Assembly: GCA_003156795.1 (NCBI GenBank)
Contig: PMHU01000315.1
Location: 1-5,473 of the forward strand
Direction of reading: 5' to 3'
DNA from: Acidimicrobiaceae bacterium
GTDB taxonomy: Bacteria; Actinomycetota; Acidimicrobiia; Acidimicrobiales; Palsa-688
Length of the DNA stretch: 5,473 nucleotides
A program made the translations under genes and the position numbers. Under the pieces are notes generated by a model. That model was not told the DNA's origin. It worked only from the letters and a program-made list of their open reading frames with translations, and searched no databases. Shown here in pieces: positions 1 through 5,473 of the stretch. Each line of letters starts with the position of its first letter. The stretch's first letter is position 1.

Positions 1-1473
1 GTTGGTGGGCTCGTCGAGGATCAAGCAGTTGGTGCCGGTCGCCATGAGCGAGGCCAACAAGGCTCGCGTTCGCTCTCCCGGCGAGAGCTGTCCGATGGGT
101 CGTCCGACGTCACCAGGACCCATGCCGAACTTGGCCAGAATCGACCTGGATTCCTCCGGTAGCAGTCCGGTCGCGGATGCGAACCCAGACAGCAGGTCAG
201 ACCCGGCGTCGAGGCTGGCGCGCCTCTGATCCAGCTCGCCGACGACGACGCTCGGCCCGACCCAGCGCCGGCCCGACTCGATCGGTAGCCGGCCAAAGAG
301 AGCCGCCAGCAGGGTCGACTTCCCGCCTCCGTTGGGTCCAGTGATCGCGATGCGGTCAGCCCACGTCACTTCAATGTCGAGCGGCCCCATGGTGAAGGGG
401 CCACGGCAGACGACGGCTTCGTCGAGGCGGGCCACGACCTCACCGCTTCGCGACGCTGACGACAAGTCGAGCCGCAGTTCCCATCCCTCCCAGGGCTTCT
501 CGACCGTGCCCAGGCGAGAAAGGGCCTTCTCGGACTGGCGCACCTTGGAGGCTTGCTTCTCGGTCCGGTTGGCGAAGAAGTCGCGCTGGGCTTTGTCGTT
601 GTCCCGAGGTTTCTTGGCCGACCGCCGGACGCCGGTCTCCGACCAGGCGCGCTGGGTCCGAATGCGCTGGCTGAGACTGGCGTGCCGCGATACCCAGTCC
701 TGGTAGGCCTGGGTTTGGTGGCTGCGGGCCAACGCCCGGCGATCCACGTACTCGCTCCACGCTCCCGCGTACTCGGCGGCGGTGTGATGGCGCTCGTCGA
801 TCTCGAGGATCCTTTTCACGGCGCGGTCCAGGAAGGCTCGATCGTGCGACACGACCACAACCGCGCCTTGCAGCGACGCTAGGAAGCCTTCGAGGAGGGC
901 CAGTCCGGCGAAGTCCAGGTCGTTGGTCGGCTCGTCGAGAAGGAAGACATCGAAACGGGCGAGCAGCACCGCCGCCAGCCCGACTCGCGCCGCCTGCCCG
1001 CCCGACAGCTCCGCCACCGCCAAGTCGAGCCTGTCGGCCCGAAAGCCGATGTCGGCCGCGACGGTCCCGACCCGGGCGTCGAAGTCGTCGCCGCCGAGGG
1101 CCAGGAAATGGTCCAAGGCGTCTGTGTAGGCGTCGATCGCGGAGGGGTCCTCGGCGAGGGCGGCGGTCAAGCGGTCCAACTCGGCCGCCGCCGGAGCGAC
1201 GCCCGTACGCCGGCCCAGGTACTCCCGCACCGTTTCGCCCGGGTCCGCGTCCGGTTCCTGGGACAGGTAGCCGACCCGAAGCGATCTAGGTGAGCGTTCG
1301 ACGCTGCCGCCGTCGGGCTCTTGGAGGCCGGCCAAGACCCTCAGCAGCGTCGACTTGCCGACGCCGTTGGGTCCCACCACCCCGAGGCGCGACCCGTCGC
1401 CGACCGACAACGAAACCCCTTGCAGGATGGCCTCGCTGCCTTGGTGCAGAGTGACCCCCTTGGCGGTAAGCAC
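1..1473 (-). CDS. ABC-F family ATPase, 3' end cut by window edge
   Basis: Seen: one open minus-strand frame of 491 codons encodes two ABC ATPase domains and no membrane segment. Domain 1 has Walker A GPNGVGKST (about residues 34-42), signature LSGGQ (156-160), Walker B LLDEPTNDLD (from 178) and switch His210. A charged linker (about 225-330) includes KKPRDNDKAQRDF and RTEKQASKVRQ. Domain 2 has Walker A GPNGGGKST (379-387), a variant signature LSPGE (463-467) and Walker B LILDEPTN (484-491), where the window ends; the second D-loop and H-switch are missing. Known: ABC-F proteins are cytosolic ATPases that bind the ribosomal E site and act in translation or antibiotic protection. The linker resembles the mycobacterial Rv1473 type as I remember it. 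The GTG at 1473 gives the usual start just before strand 1. TTG 1506 and ATG 1560 are in frame, but the latter overlaps the divergent gene. No clear Shine-Dalgarno. Resistance versus housekeeping role cannot be decided. Confidence 0.93.
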   Translation of the reverse strand, partial: MLTAKGVTLHQGSEAILQGVSLSVGDGSRLGVVGPNGVGKSTLLRVLAGLQEPDGGSVERSPRSLRVGYLSQEPDADPGETVREYLGRRTGVAPAAAELDRLTAALAEDPSAIDAYTDALDHFLALGGDDFDARVGTVAADIGFRADRLDLAVAELSGGQAARVGLAAVLLARFDVFLLDEPTNDLDFAGLALLEGFLASLQGAVVVVSHDRAFLDRAVKRILEIDERHHTAAEYAGAWSEYVDRRALARSHQTQAYQDWVSRHASLSQRIRTQRAWSETGVRRSAKKPRDNDKAQRDFFANRTEKQASKVRQSEKALSRLGTVEKPWEGWELRLDLSSASRSGEVVARLDEAVVCRGPFTMGPLDIEVTWADRIAITGPNGGGKSTLLAALFGRLPIESGRRWVGPSVVVGELDQRRASLDAGSDLLSGFASATGLLPEESRSILAKFGMGPGDVGRPIGQLSPGERTRALLASLMATGTNCLILDEPTN

Positions 1474-1535
1474 GAGCGGCGACGCTAACCGCCCGGCCCG
1501 GCCCAAACCGTGGTTTTCCAGAACCCCACGCGGCC

Positions 1536-1542
1536 TAAAGTA
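1536..1542. promoter_or_regulatory. Overlapping -10-like boxes in divergent gap
   Basis: The 78-bp gap between the ABC-F and YjbR-family genes contains the AT-rich heptamer TAAAGTA. It reads as TAAAGT on the plus strand (1536-1541) and TACTTT on the minus strand (1542-1537), both fitting the actinobacterial TAnnnT -10 pattern. The plus box lies only 10 nt before ATG 1552, which has no Shine-Dalgarno, so a leaderless or nearly leaderless YjbR transcript is possible. The minus box would give the ABC-F gene a leader of about 55 nt. No good -35 was seen on either side, so this is a weak call. Confidence 0.25.
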
Positions 1543-1551
1543 TCGGCAACG

Positions 1552-1926
1552 ATGGCCCATCCGCGGATGTACCACGACGACGACCCGCACCTATCGGAGC
1601 TGCGGGAGGTCTGCCTCAAGTTCCCCGAGACCATCGAGGTGGAATCGTGGGGCCGGCCGAGCTTTCGGGCCGGCACCAAGATGTTCGCCATATTTACGGG
1701 GAGTGAGGAAGGGCGCTTCGCCGTGGTGCTCAAAGCCGAGCCGGAAGAACGACCAGCCCTCTTGGCCGACGACCGCTTCTACGTTCCTCCCTACTTCGGG
1801 TCAAGCGGATGGCTAGGGCTCGACTTCACCAAGGCACCGGTCGACTGGACCGAAGTCGGCGAACTCATGGACAGCTCCTACCGGCAGGTCGCGCTCAAGC
1901 GCATGCTGGCCGCCCTGGATTCGTAG
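1552..1926 (+). CDS. MmcQ/YjbR family protein
   Basis: This 124-residue protein has the usual MmcQ/YjbR length and layout. An N-terminal acidic helix region (DDDPHLSELREVCLKFPE) is followed by the ESWGRPSFR turn, the KMFAIF strand, a VVLKAEPEE strand, a PPYFGSSGWLGLDF segment and a C-terminal helix ending SYRQVALKRMLAALDS. Known: the family has a CyaY-like, double-wing fold described as DNA-binding; its physiological role is largely undefined, and no catalytic residues are known to me. ATG 1552 gives the typical MAHPRMY N-terminus. An upstream in-frame GTG at 1510 would add 14 unconserved-looking residues and intrude on the promoter gap. ATG 1567 is a second option. It diverges from the ABC-F gene and converges on the DinB-like gene with 6 bp between the stop codons. 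No terminator hairpin is visible there. Confidence 0.88.
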   Translation: MAHPRMYHDDDPHLSELREVCLKFPETIEVESWGRPSFRAGTKMFAIFTGSEEGRFAVVLKAEPEERPALLADDRFYVPPYFGSSGWLGLDFTKAPVDWTEVGELMDSSYRQVALKRMLAALDS

Positions 1927-1932
1927 CTCGAA

Positions 1933-2451
1933 TTACCAACCGACCTCGCCGTCGACCATTTCCCGGATGAGATCGGCGTGGCCGTTGTGGCGGGCGTATT
2001 CCTCGATCATGTGGTTGAAGATCCATCGCAGAGACACTTCCTCGCCGCGCCGTACACCGGTGTGATCAAGATCGAAGCGCTGGGCGTTGGCTCGACTCTG
2101 TGCGCACTCGTCCTGCCACGCCTCCTTGTCGTACTCCCAATCGGCGTCGTCGAGCGGGATCAGCTCGCTGTCATCGATCGCCGGGTCGTAGAAGATGGGC
2201 GGAGAATCGGGGGCTCGTAGGAGGGTCCGGGTGAACCAGCTTCGTTCGACGTCGGCCATGTGACGTACGAGCCCGTGCAGCGACAGGCTCGAGCTCGCGA
2301 CTGGTCGAGCCATGAGGGCGTCGCGACCGAGGCCTTCGCACTTGAGCATCAACGTCGTCCGGTGGAACTCGAGCCACGCTTCGAGCATTCCCCGCTCGTC
2401 CAGCCCGTAGTCCGGTTCCGCCCGGCGCGGGTCCTTCAGATCCTCGACCAC
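1933..2451 (-). CDS. DinB superfamily protein (DUF664 type)
   Basis: A 172-residue soluble protein of DUF664/DinB type, a four-helix-bundle fold that binds a divalent metal through histidines. Seen: LHGLVRHMADVERSWF near residues 58-73 and, near the C-terminus, FNHMIEEYARHNGHADLIRE. The His residues in VRH, ARH and NGH are the likely metal ligands. Known: the superfamily includes bacillithiol/mycothiol-dependent transferases and maleylpyruvate isomerase-like enzymes, so a thiol-dependent transferase or detoxification role is plausible, but the substrate is unknown. Start choice: the first in-frame GTG (2460) directly abuts the Shine-Dalgarno AGGAAGG and even shares a G with it. The GTG three codons later (2451) sits 8 nt after that site and is preferred. 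The gene follows the ceramidase in the same direction, but about 275 bp and several hairpins separate them, so co-transcription is doubtful. Its 3' end faces the YjbR-family gene. Confidence 0.88.
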   Translation of the reverse strand: MVEDLKDPRRAEPDYGLDERGMLEAWLEFHRTTLMLKCEGLGRDALMARPVASSSLSLHGLVRHMADVERSWFTRTLLRAPDSPPIFYDPAIDDSELIPLDDADWEYDKEAWQDECAQSRANAQRFDLDHTGVRRGEEVSLRWIFNHMIEEYARHNGHADLIREMVDGEVGW

Positions 2452-2459
2452 GACGCTCA

Positions 2460-2466
2460 CCTTCCT
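2460..2466 (-). promoter_or_regulatory. Shine-Dalgarno site of DinB-like gene
   Basis: On the minus strand AGGAAGG (2466 down to 2460) is the only strong Shine-Dalgarno match noticed at a gene start here. It lies 8 nt from GTG 2451 but has no spacing to GTG 2460, which decides the start in favour of 2451. Confidence 0.6.
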
Positions 2467-2472
2467 GTCTCG

Positions 2473-2487
2473 AGTATGCCGTGTATA
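2473..2487 (-). promoter_or_regulatory. Possible -10 region of DinB-like gene
   Basis: The minus strand has TATACA (2487-2482) and, 3 bp further, CATACT (2478-2473), in an otherwise GC-rich gap. Either could act as a -10 box with a leader of about 15-25 nt containing the Shine-Dalgarno. No clear -35 was found at 16-18 bp. Confidence 0.3.
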
Positions 2488-2549
2488 GCAACCGGCTTGT
2501 CTGTATTCCAGCGATAAAGCGATGAGTCTGGGCGGAGCGCTCCCCGAGG

Positions 2550-2568
2550 GGTGGGTTGGGCCCCCACC
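2550..2568. other. GC-rich hairpin, GGTGGG/CCCACC
   Basis: A 6-bp stem GGTGGG (2550-2555) and CCCACC (2563-2568) encloses a 7-nt loop. Just left of it, GGAGCGCTCC (2533-2542) is a perfect 10-bp palindrome. On the minus strand both lie after the 62-bp repeats and before the DinB-like promoter region. They could add to transcription termination after the ceramidase gene, but there is no U-run. TAGAAT (2569-2574, plus) resembles a -10 box but has no -35 and no plus-strand gene downstream. Confidence 0.3.
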
Positions 2569-2572
2569 TAGA

Positions 2573-2634
2573 ATCGCAGCTAACGCGCCACTCGATCGCG
2601 CTTCGAGGGAGGCACTGGCGCGTTAGCCGCGCAT
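2573..2634. repeat. 62-bp palindromic repeat, unit 1
   Basis: The unit opens with ATCGCAGC followed by TAACGCGCCA (2581-2590) and carries the inverse TGGCGCGTTA at 2616-2625. With the flanking GC on each side the arms pair perfectly over 12 bp (2579-2590 with 2616-2627). The 25-nt centre contains a nested 5-bp stem, CTCGA (2591-2595) with TCGAG (2603-2607). Unit 2 repeats the arms exactly 62 bp later. The pair resembles a REP/BIME-type intergenic element, although I do not recognise the family. It lies between two same-direction genes, about 90-150 nt past the ceramidase stop. Confidence 0.75.
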
Positions 2635-2696
2635 ATCGCAGGTAACGCGCCAGCGCTCGCCGATCTCAAGTTCCCAGTGGCGCGTTAGCGCGATTT
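2635..2696. repeat. 62-bp palindromic repeat, unit 2
   Basis: The second tandem unit has left arm TAACGCGCCA (2643-2652) and right arm TGGCGCGTTA (2678-2687), pairing over 10 bp. The first 18 bases match unit 1 at 17 positions and the right arm matches 10 of 10. The 25-nt centre (2653-2677) matches unit 1 at only about 7 of 25 positions, no better than chance. Arm sequence and spacing are therefore kept while the loop is not. It lies nearer the ceramidase stop codon and could form a hairpin in its 3' untranslated RNA. Confidence 0.75.
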
Positions 2697-2714
2697 CCCG
2701 TTCGGGAGACCGGC

Positions 2715-2736
2715 GTCGGGCTGCGCCTAGCCCGAC
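2715..2736 (-). terminator. GC-rich hairpin across ceramidase stop codon
   Basis: GTCGGGCT (2715-2722) and AGCCCGAC (2729-2736) form a perfect 8-bp stem with a 6-nt loop, and the TAG stop codon (2729-2727) lies at the stem-loop junction. A second small hairpin, TCCCG-TT-CGGGA (2696-2707), follows on the minus strand. There is no U-tract, so a classic intrinsic terminator is not shown. Hairpins lacking U-runs are often proposed as terminators or 3'-end stabilisers in GC-rich actinobacteria. Confidence 0.4.
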
Positions 2737-4682
2737 CTGACTTCGAACTCGTCCGAGGTGGCCTCGATCGGGCGCAGCCGCCCATAATCGTCGCGGGCGT
2801 CACCGTGGTAGGTGAGGCGGTACCACCCGGGCCGGACGTCGTGGGGGATGTCCCACGTGATGGTGATCTCCGAAAGGCGCTTGCCCCGGCGAGCCCAGTG
2901 AAATTTGGTCGACCAGTCCCCGTCGTCAGCGATCCGGACCCACCCGACGTCGTCTCGGAATTGGACGAGAAGGTAGGTGTCGCCGCGGCGGAGGTCGTTG
3001 TTCGGGTGGGCCCCCGCCACCACGATGCGGACCTGCTCGCCCGGGCGGTAGGAAGGGAGAGAACCCGTCAGGATGTCTCCCACCGAGCGGCCGGGCGGGG
3101 CCTCGTCCACGTCGCGGACTTGCTTGGCGGCGCGAGGCACGCTTATGACGGGCGGTGGATCACCCCTATCGGCCGGCTTTCCGTCCCGCATGGCCTTCGC
3201 CAGCCCCGCCGCCGCCTGCTGGAACGCGGAAAGCTCCCACCGCCCGAACAACGTGCTCCCGCCCTCGTAGCGCTGGGCTTCGTACTCTTCGGGAGTGGTC
3301 ACGTAGTGGATGTAGGCGTTGCTGTAACCGGCCACCAGGACGTGGGCGATCGGGGCTCCGACGATTGCCGCGACCGTTCGTCGCAGCCGCAGCCCGGCGA
3401 CGATGGTGGCCTCGCCCGGGATGGCGAGTAGATACAGAGTTCCGAGCCGCAGCAGCTGAACGGGGACCCGCTCCTGTACGAACGGCACCATCCGATTGAT
3501 CAGTCCCCCGGGGACGACCACGCCCTTGGGGGTTTGGGCCGCTCGAAGCTTCGGGGACAGTCGATACCAGACCTGGTTGGAGAGCCCGTCCCACACCGGG
3601 TTGCGGCCCTGACGAAAACCCTTGAAGCCCGGACCCTCGTCGGTCCCGGCGAAGGATGAGGCACCTCCGCAGCCTGGACTGGTCCGATGCGGGAGGCCGT
3701 CGCCTGTGAACTCGGCACCGACGTCGACGCCGGACAGGGCGACGTAGGTAATTCGGTAGTCGACCGGACCTTCGATGGCGGCGGCAGCCTCGATGGCGGC
3801 TGCGGCCGCCTCGAACTGACGCCGCCCGATGATGCGGGTGTTCTCGAACTCGTCCTCGGTCGGCCCGCTGCCTGGTCGGTGATTGAGGTTCGGCGACATG
3901 TCGCCCGCGTTGGTCTGGGCGAAGGCCGAGATAAAAGAGGGGCCGTCCGCGGCCAGGTAGTCGACCCCCTCGACCAGACGCTCCCAGTGGTAGGCCGCGT
4001 AGCCCTTGTTGTCGGAGCTGATCAATCGGTTGCGATTCGTCATGCTCGTGCCATGGGTGGCGAACCAGTTGATGGCTCCCACCACCTGCCCTTCCCGCTG
4101 AATGGCGAGGACGGTCGTCTGGGGGTCGATGGCATCTGGAAAGAAGGCGCGATCCTCGGCCGGGTTGAGGTCGAAAGCGGGGCGCGACCGATTGGAGCTG
4201 GCGTCGTGCAGCTCCCCGTGGCCGACGGTCAATACGGAGGGGGCCACGTCCGAGTGGGCCCGCTCCACCGCTTCGAGGATCCCGTCGACGATGGCGGCGA
4301 ACGTCTGGGGCCGGAACCCGCCCGTGTTCGAGTTGTACAGACGGTGATGGGAGTAACCACCGGGTCCGCAGTGCGTGTGGGTGGCCGTTATCACGACGTT
4401 CTCGTCGCGATACATGCCTCCGTACTCGCGCCCCAGCCGGGCCAGTACTTCCCGGTGGACGCTGTCGAACACCATGGGCAGGTCGTTGATCGAAAGCAAC
4501 AGACGACGGCCGGAAGCCTCGTCGGCGATCACGAACGCCCGTGATCTCAACCTGGTGTGCAGGCCCTTCGTCTGCTGGTAGGCCTTGCCGTAGCCCAGCA
4601 TGCCGCACTCGGCCGGCTCGCCCGTGATGTCGGCGATGCCCCGGCCCACCAGGTAGGCGCCCGCGCCGCCGTCTCCGCTCAC
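2727..4682 (-). CDS. Neutral/alkaline ceramidase
   Basis: A 651-residue protein matching the neutral/alkaline ceramidase family, which hydrolyses the amide bond of N-acylsphingosine to sphingosine and fatty acid. Seen: VGRGIADITGE (12-22) at the domain start, THTHCGPGG (101-109) and FATHGTSM (207-214) with zinc-ligand histidines (about His102 and His210), NAGDMSPN (258-265) with nucleophile Ser263, IPGE (421-424) with ligand Glu424, and HYVTTPEEY (459-467) with ligand Tyr460. Residues ~530-651 form the C-terminal beta-sandwich domain. Family ligands are from the Pseudomonas enzyme. As I recall, the sequence closely follows mycobacterial Rv0669c. The Cys after the second histidine is usually Ser or Ala. 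No signal peptide follows GTG 4682, so cytoplasmic location or another export route is inferred. The frame stays open upstream to 5273, but that part is antisense to metH; GTG 4682 is the only suitable start. No Shine-Dalgarno seen. Confidence 0.94.
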   Translation of the reverse strand: MSGDGGAGAYLVGRGIADITGEPAECGMLGYGKAYQQTKGLHTRLRSRAFVIADEASGRRLLLSINDLPMVFDSVHREVLARLGREYGGMYRDENVVITATHTHCGPGGYSHHRLYNSNTGGFRPQTFAAIVDGILEAVERAHSDVAPSVLTVGHGELHDASSNRSRPAFDLNPAEDRAFFPDAIDPQTTVLAIQREGQVVGAINWFATHGTSMTNRNRLISSDNKGYAAYHWERLVEGVDYLAADGPSFISAFAQTNAGDMSPNLNHRPGSGPTEDEFENTRIIGRRQFEAAAAAIEAAAAIEGPVDYRITYVALSGVDVGAEFTGDGLPHRTSPGCGGASSFAGTDEGPGFKGFRQGRNPVWDGLSNQVWYRLSPKLRAAQTPKGVVVPGGLINRMVPFVQERVPVQLLRLGTLYLLAIPGEATIVAGLRLRRTVAAIVGAPIAHVLVAGYSNAYIHYVTTPEEYEAQRYEGGSTLFGRWELSAFQQAAAGLAKAMRDGKPADRGDPPPVISVPRAAKQVRDVDEAPPGRSVGDILTGSLPSYRPGEQVRIVVAGAHPNNDLRRGDTYLLVQFRDDVGWVRIADDGDWSTKFHWARRGKRLSEITITWDIPHDVRPGWYRLTYHGDARDDYGRLRPIEATSDEFEVRSG

Positions 4683-4708
4683 CGAGGAAGAGTAGCTGCC
4701 CGGGTCGT

Positions 4709-4714
4709 AAATTA
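4709..4714 (-). promoter_or_regulatory. Possible -10 box of ceramidase gene
   Basis: TAATTT on the minus strand (4714-4709) is the only AT-rich hexamer in the gap near the ceramidase start. It would place the transcription start about 20 nt before GTG 4682. The -35 region has no recognisable match, so confidence is low. Confidence 0.3.
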
Positions 4715-4797
4715 GACAGGTCCCCGGGGCCCGACGGAGTACCAGTTCGGCGCCCAGTCGGTCAGTTATCCGCTGAGGGCGGCCGCCTCGGCGCCTG

Positions 4798-4803
4798 TAC
4801 CCT
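4798..4803 (+). promoter_or_regulatory. Candidate leaderless promoter (-10) of metH
   Basis: TACCCT fits the TAnnnT -10 pattern and ends 6 nt before GTG 4810, so transcription would start at or next to the start codon. This is the typical spacing of actinobacterial leaderless genes and fits the lack of a Shine-Dalgarno. A perfect 10-bp palindrome, GGCGGCCGCC (4778-4787), lies just upstream and could be an operator or chance in GC-rich DNA. The 127-bp gap has no visible cobalamin or SAM riboswitch. Confidence 0.4.
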
Positions 4804-4809
4804 GGTTGG

Positions 4810-5473
4810 GTGAGCTCATACCTCGACGCGGTGAGGGAACGGGTGGTCGTCTTCGACGGCGCGACCGGTACCAACCTGCAGCTGCGCCACCTCGGCCCCG
4901 ACGACTTCGGGGGCCCGAATCTCGAAGGCTGCAACGAGGTACTCGTCGACACCCGGCCCGACGTCGTCGCCGACCTCCACCGCAGCTTCTTCGACGTCGG
5001 CTGTGACGTGGTGGAGACCGACAGCTTCGGCAGCTTGCCCTGGGTCCTAGCCGAATATGACATGGCCCATCGCACCAAGGAGCTGGCGACCAAGGCCGCC
5101 CGAATCGCACGCGACGTCGCCGGACCCGACCGAGTTGGGCGCTGGGTGGCCGGGTCGCTCGGGCCCGGCACCAAGATCGCGTCCCTCGGGCAGATCAATT
5201 TCGTCGAGCAGCGCGACGGGTACCAGGAGGCGGCCGAGGGTCTGCTCGACGGCGGCGTCGACCTTTTTGTCATCGAGACGGTTCAGGATCTGCTTCAAGC
5301 CAAGGCCGCCATCATCGGGTGCCGACGGGCCATGGCGAACGCCGGGCGACAGGTACCGATCCAAGTGCAAGTGACCATCGAAACGACCGGCCGCATGCTG
5401 ATGGGGACCGAAATCGGCGCCGCCCTCACGACCTTGGAGGCTCTCGGCCCCGACCTGATCGGGCTCAACTGCG
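4810..5473 (+). CDS. metH: Methionine synthase, N-terminal homocysteine-binding part
   Basis: The first 221 codons of a homocysteine S-methyltransferase-type protein run off the right edge. Seen: VVVFDGATGTNLQ (about residues 12-24) is the opening barrel strand and loop. VDTRPDVVADLH, GCDVVETDSFGS and LAEYDMAHR follow, then AGSLGPGTK (about 115-123) and DLFVIETVQDL, and GLNC at 218-221. Known: in MetH the Cys of GLNC is the first of three zinc-ligand cysteines; the other two would lie beyond the window. MetH is a cytosolic cobalamin enzyme that transfers a methyl group from methyltetrahydrofolate to homocysteine. The N-terminus (SYLDAVRERVVVFDG) and DDFGGPNLEGCNEVL look like actinobacterial MetH, but a shorter single-domain methyltransferase cannot be excluded because the pterin- and cobalamin-binding domains are outside. 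GTG 4810 is chosen because it sits just before the first conserved strand. The gene diverges from the ceramidase. Confidence 0.88.
   Translation, partial: MSSYLDAVRERVVVFDGATGTNLQLRHLGPDDFGGPNLEGCNEVLVDTRPDVVADLHRSFFDVGCDVVETDSFGSLPWVLAEYDMAHRTKELATKAARIARDVAGPDRVGRWVAGSLGPGTKIASLGQINFVEQRDGYQEAAEGLLDGGVDLFVIETVQDLLQAKAAIIGCRRAMANAGRQVPIQVQVTIETTGRMLMGTEIGAALTTLEALGPDLIGLNC

Noticed and set aside
332..1293. Several plus-strand open frames opposite the ABC-F gene
   Set aside because: They lack motifs and the minus strand carries both complete sets of ABC motifs in one uninterrupted frame.
1927..1932. Bidirectional terminator between the convergent YjbR-family and DinB-like genes
   Set aside because: The 6-bp gap and neighbouring coding ends show no stem of useful length or T-run.
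2569..2574. TAGAAT as a plus-strand promoter for a small RNA over the repeats
   Set aside because: There is no -35 match at 16-19 bp, and no independent sign of a plus-strand transcript.
2573..2696. Integron attC-like site
   Set aside because: The arms end in TAAC/GTTA, which recalls attC, but the RYYYAAC and GTTRRRY boxes are not matched, and no cassette gene lies between the two units.
2573..2696. Short CRISPR array
   Set aside because: There are only two units, the conserved parts are inverted arms around a variable centre rather than direct repeats with spacers of spacer length, and no cas gene is present.
3687..4544. Plus-strand open frame of 285 residues inside the ceramidase gene
   Set aside because: It is an antisense shadow produced by GC-rich codon bias; the sequence has no recognisable motif, and the opposite strand has full family motifs.
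3166..4608. Minus-strand open frame of 480 residues in another phase of the ceramidase gene
   Set aside because: It is Arg/Gly/Pro-rich, low-complexity-like translation typical of an off-frame reading of a high-GC gene.
4683..5273. Upstream extension of the ceramidase frame, giving an 848-residue protein
   Set aside because: The extra 197 residues are Ser/Arg/Pro-rich, show no domain, and lie antisense to metH, whose frame shows clear conserved motifs.

Overview
The window is GC-rich bacterial chromosome, most likely from an actinobacterium. GTG starts are common, Shine-Dalgarno sites are scarce, at least one promoter looks leaderless, and the protein families have close mycobacterial or actinobacterial counterparts. 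The N-terminus of the methionine synthase and the DUF664 protein remind me of Acidimicrobiia-type sequences. That placement is from memory and was not searched.

Layout, left to right. Positions 1-1473 (minus) hold most of an ABC-F ATPase whose last ~50 codons lie beyond the left edge. Diverging from it across a 78-bp gap is a small MmcQ/YjbR-family gene (1552-1926, plus). It converges, 6 bp apart, on a DinB-superfamily/DUF664 gene (1933-2451, minus). Next comes a gene-free stretch of about 275 bp (2452-2726) with two tandem 62-bp units. Each unit has perfect 10-12-bp inverted arms around a non-conserved 25-nt centre. Further GC-rich hairpins flank the units. A neutral/alkaline ceramidase gene (2727-4682, minus) follows. 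Diverging from it across 127 bp is the 5' part of a cobalamin-dependent methionine synthase (4810 to the right edge, plus).

The genes do not form a single pathway: ribosome-associated ATPase, small DNA-binding-like protein, metal-dependent DinB-fold enzyme, sphingolipid amidase and methionine synthesis. Strand switches suggest four or five separate transcription units. No mobile-element genes, CRISPR array, tRNA or rRNA were seen. The part least explained by known genes is the paired palindromic repeat at 2573-2696, with the run of hairpins after the ceramidase stop codon. I saw no convincing new multi-gene system.
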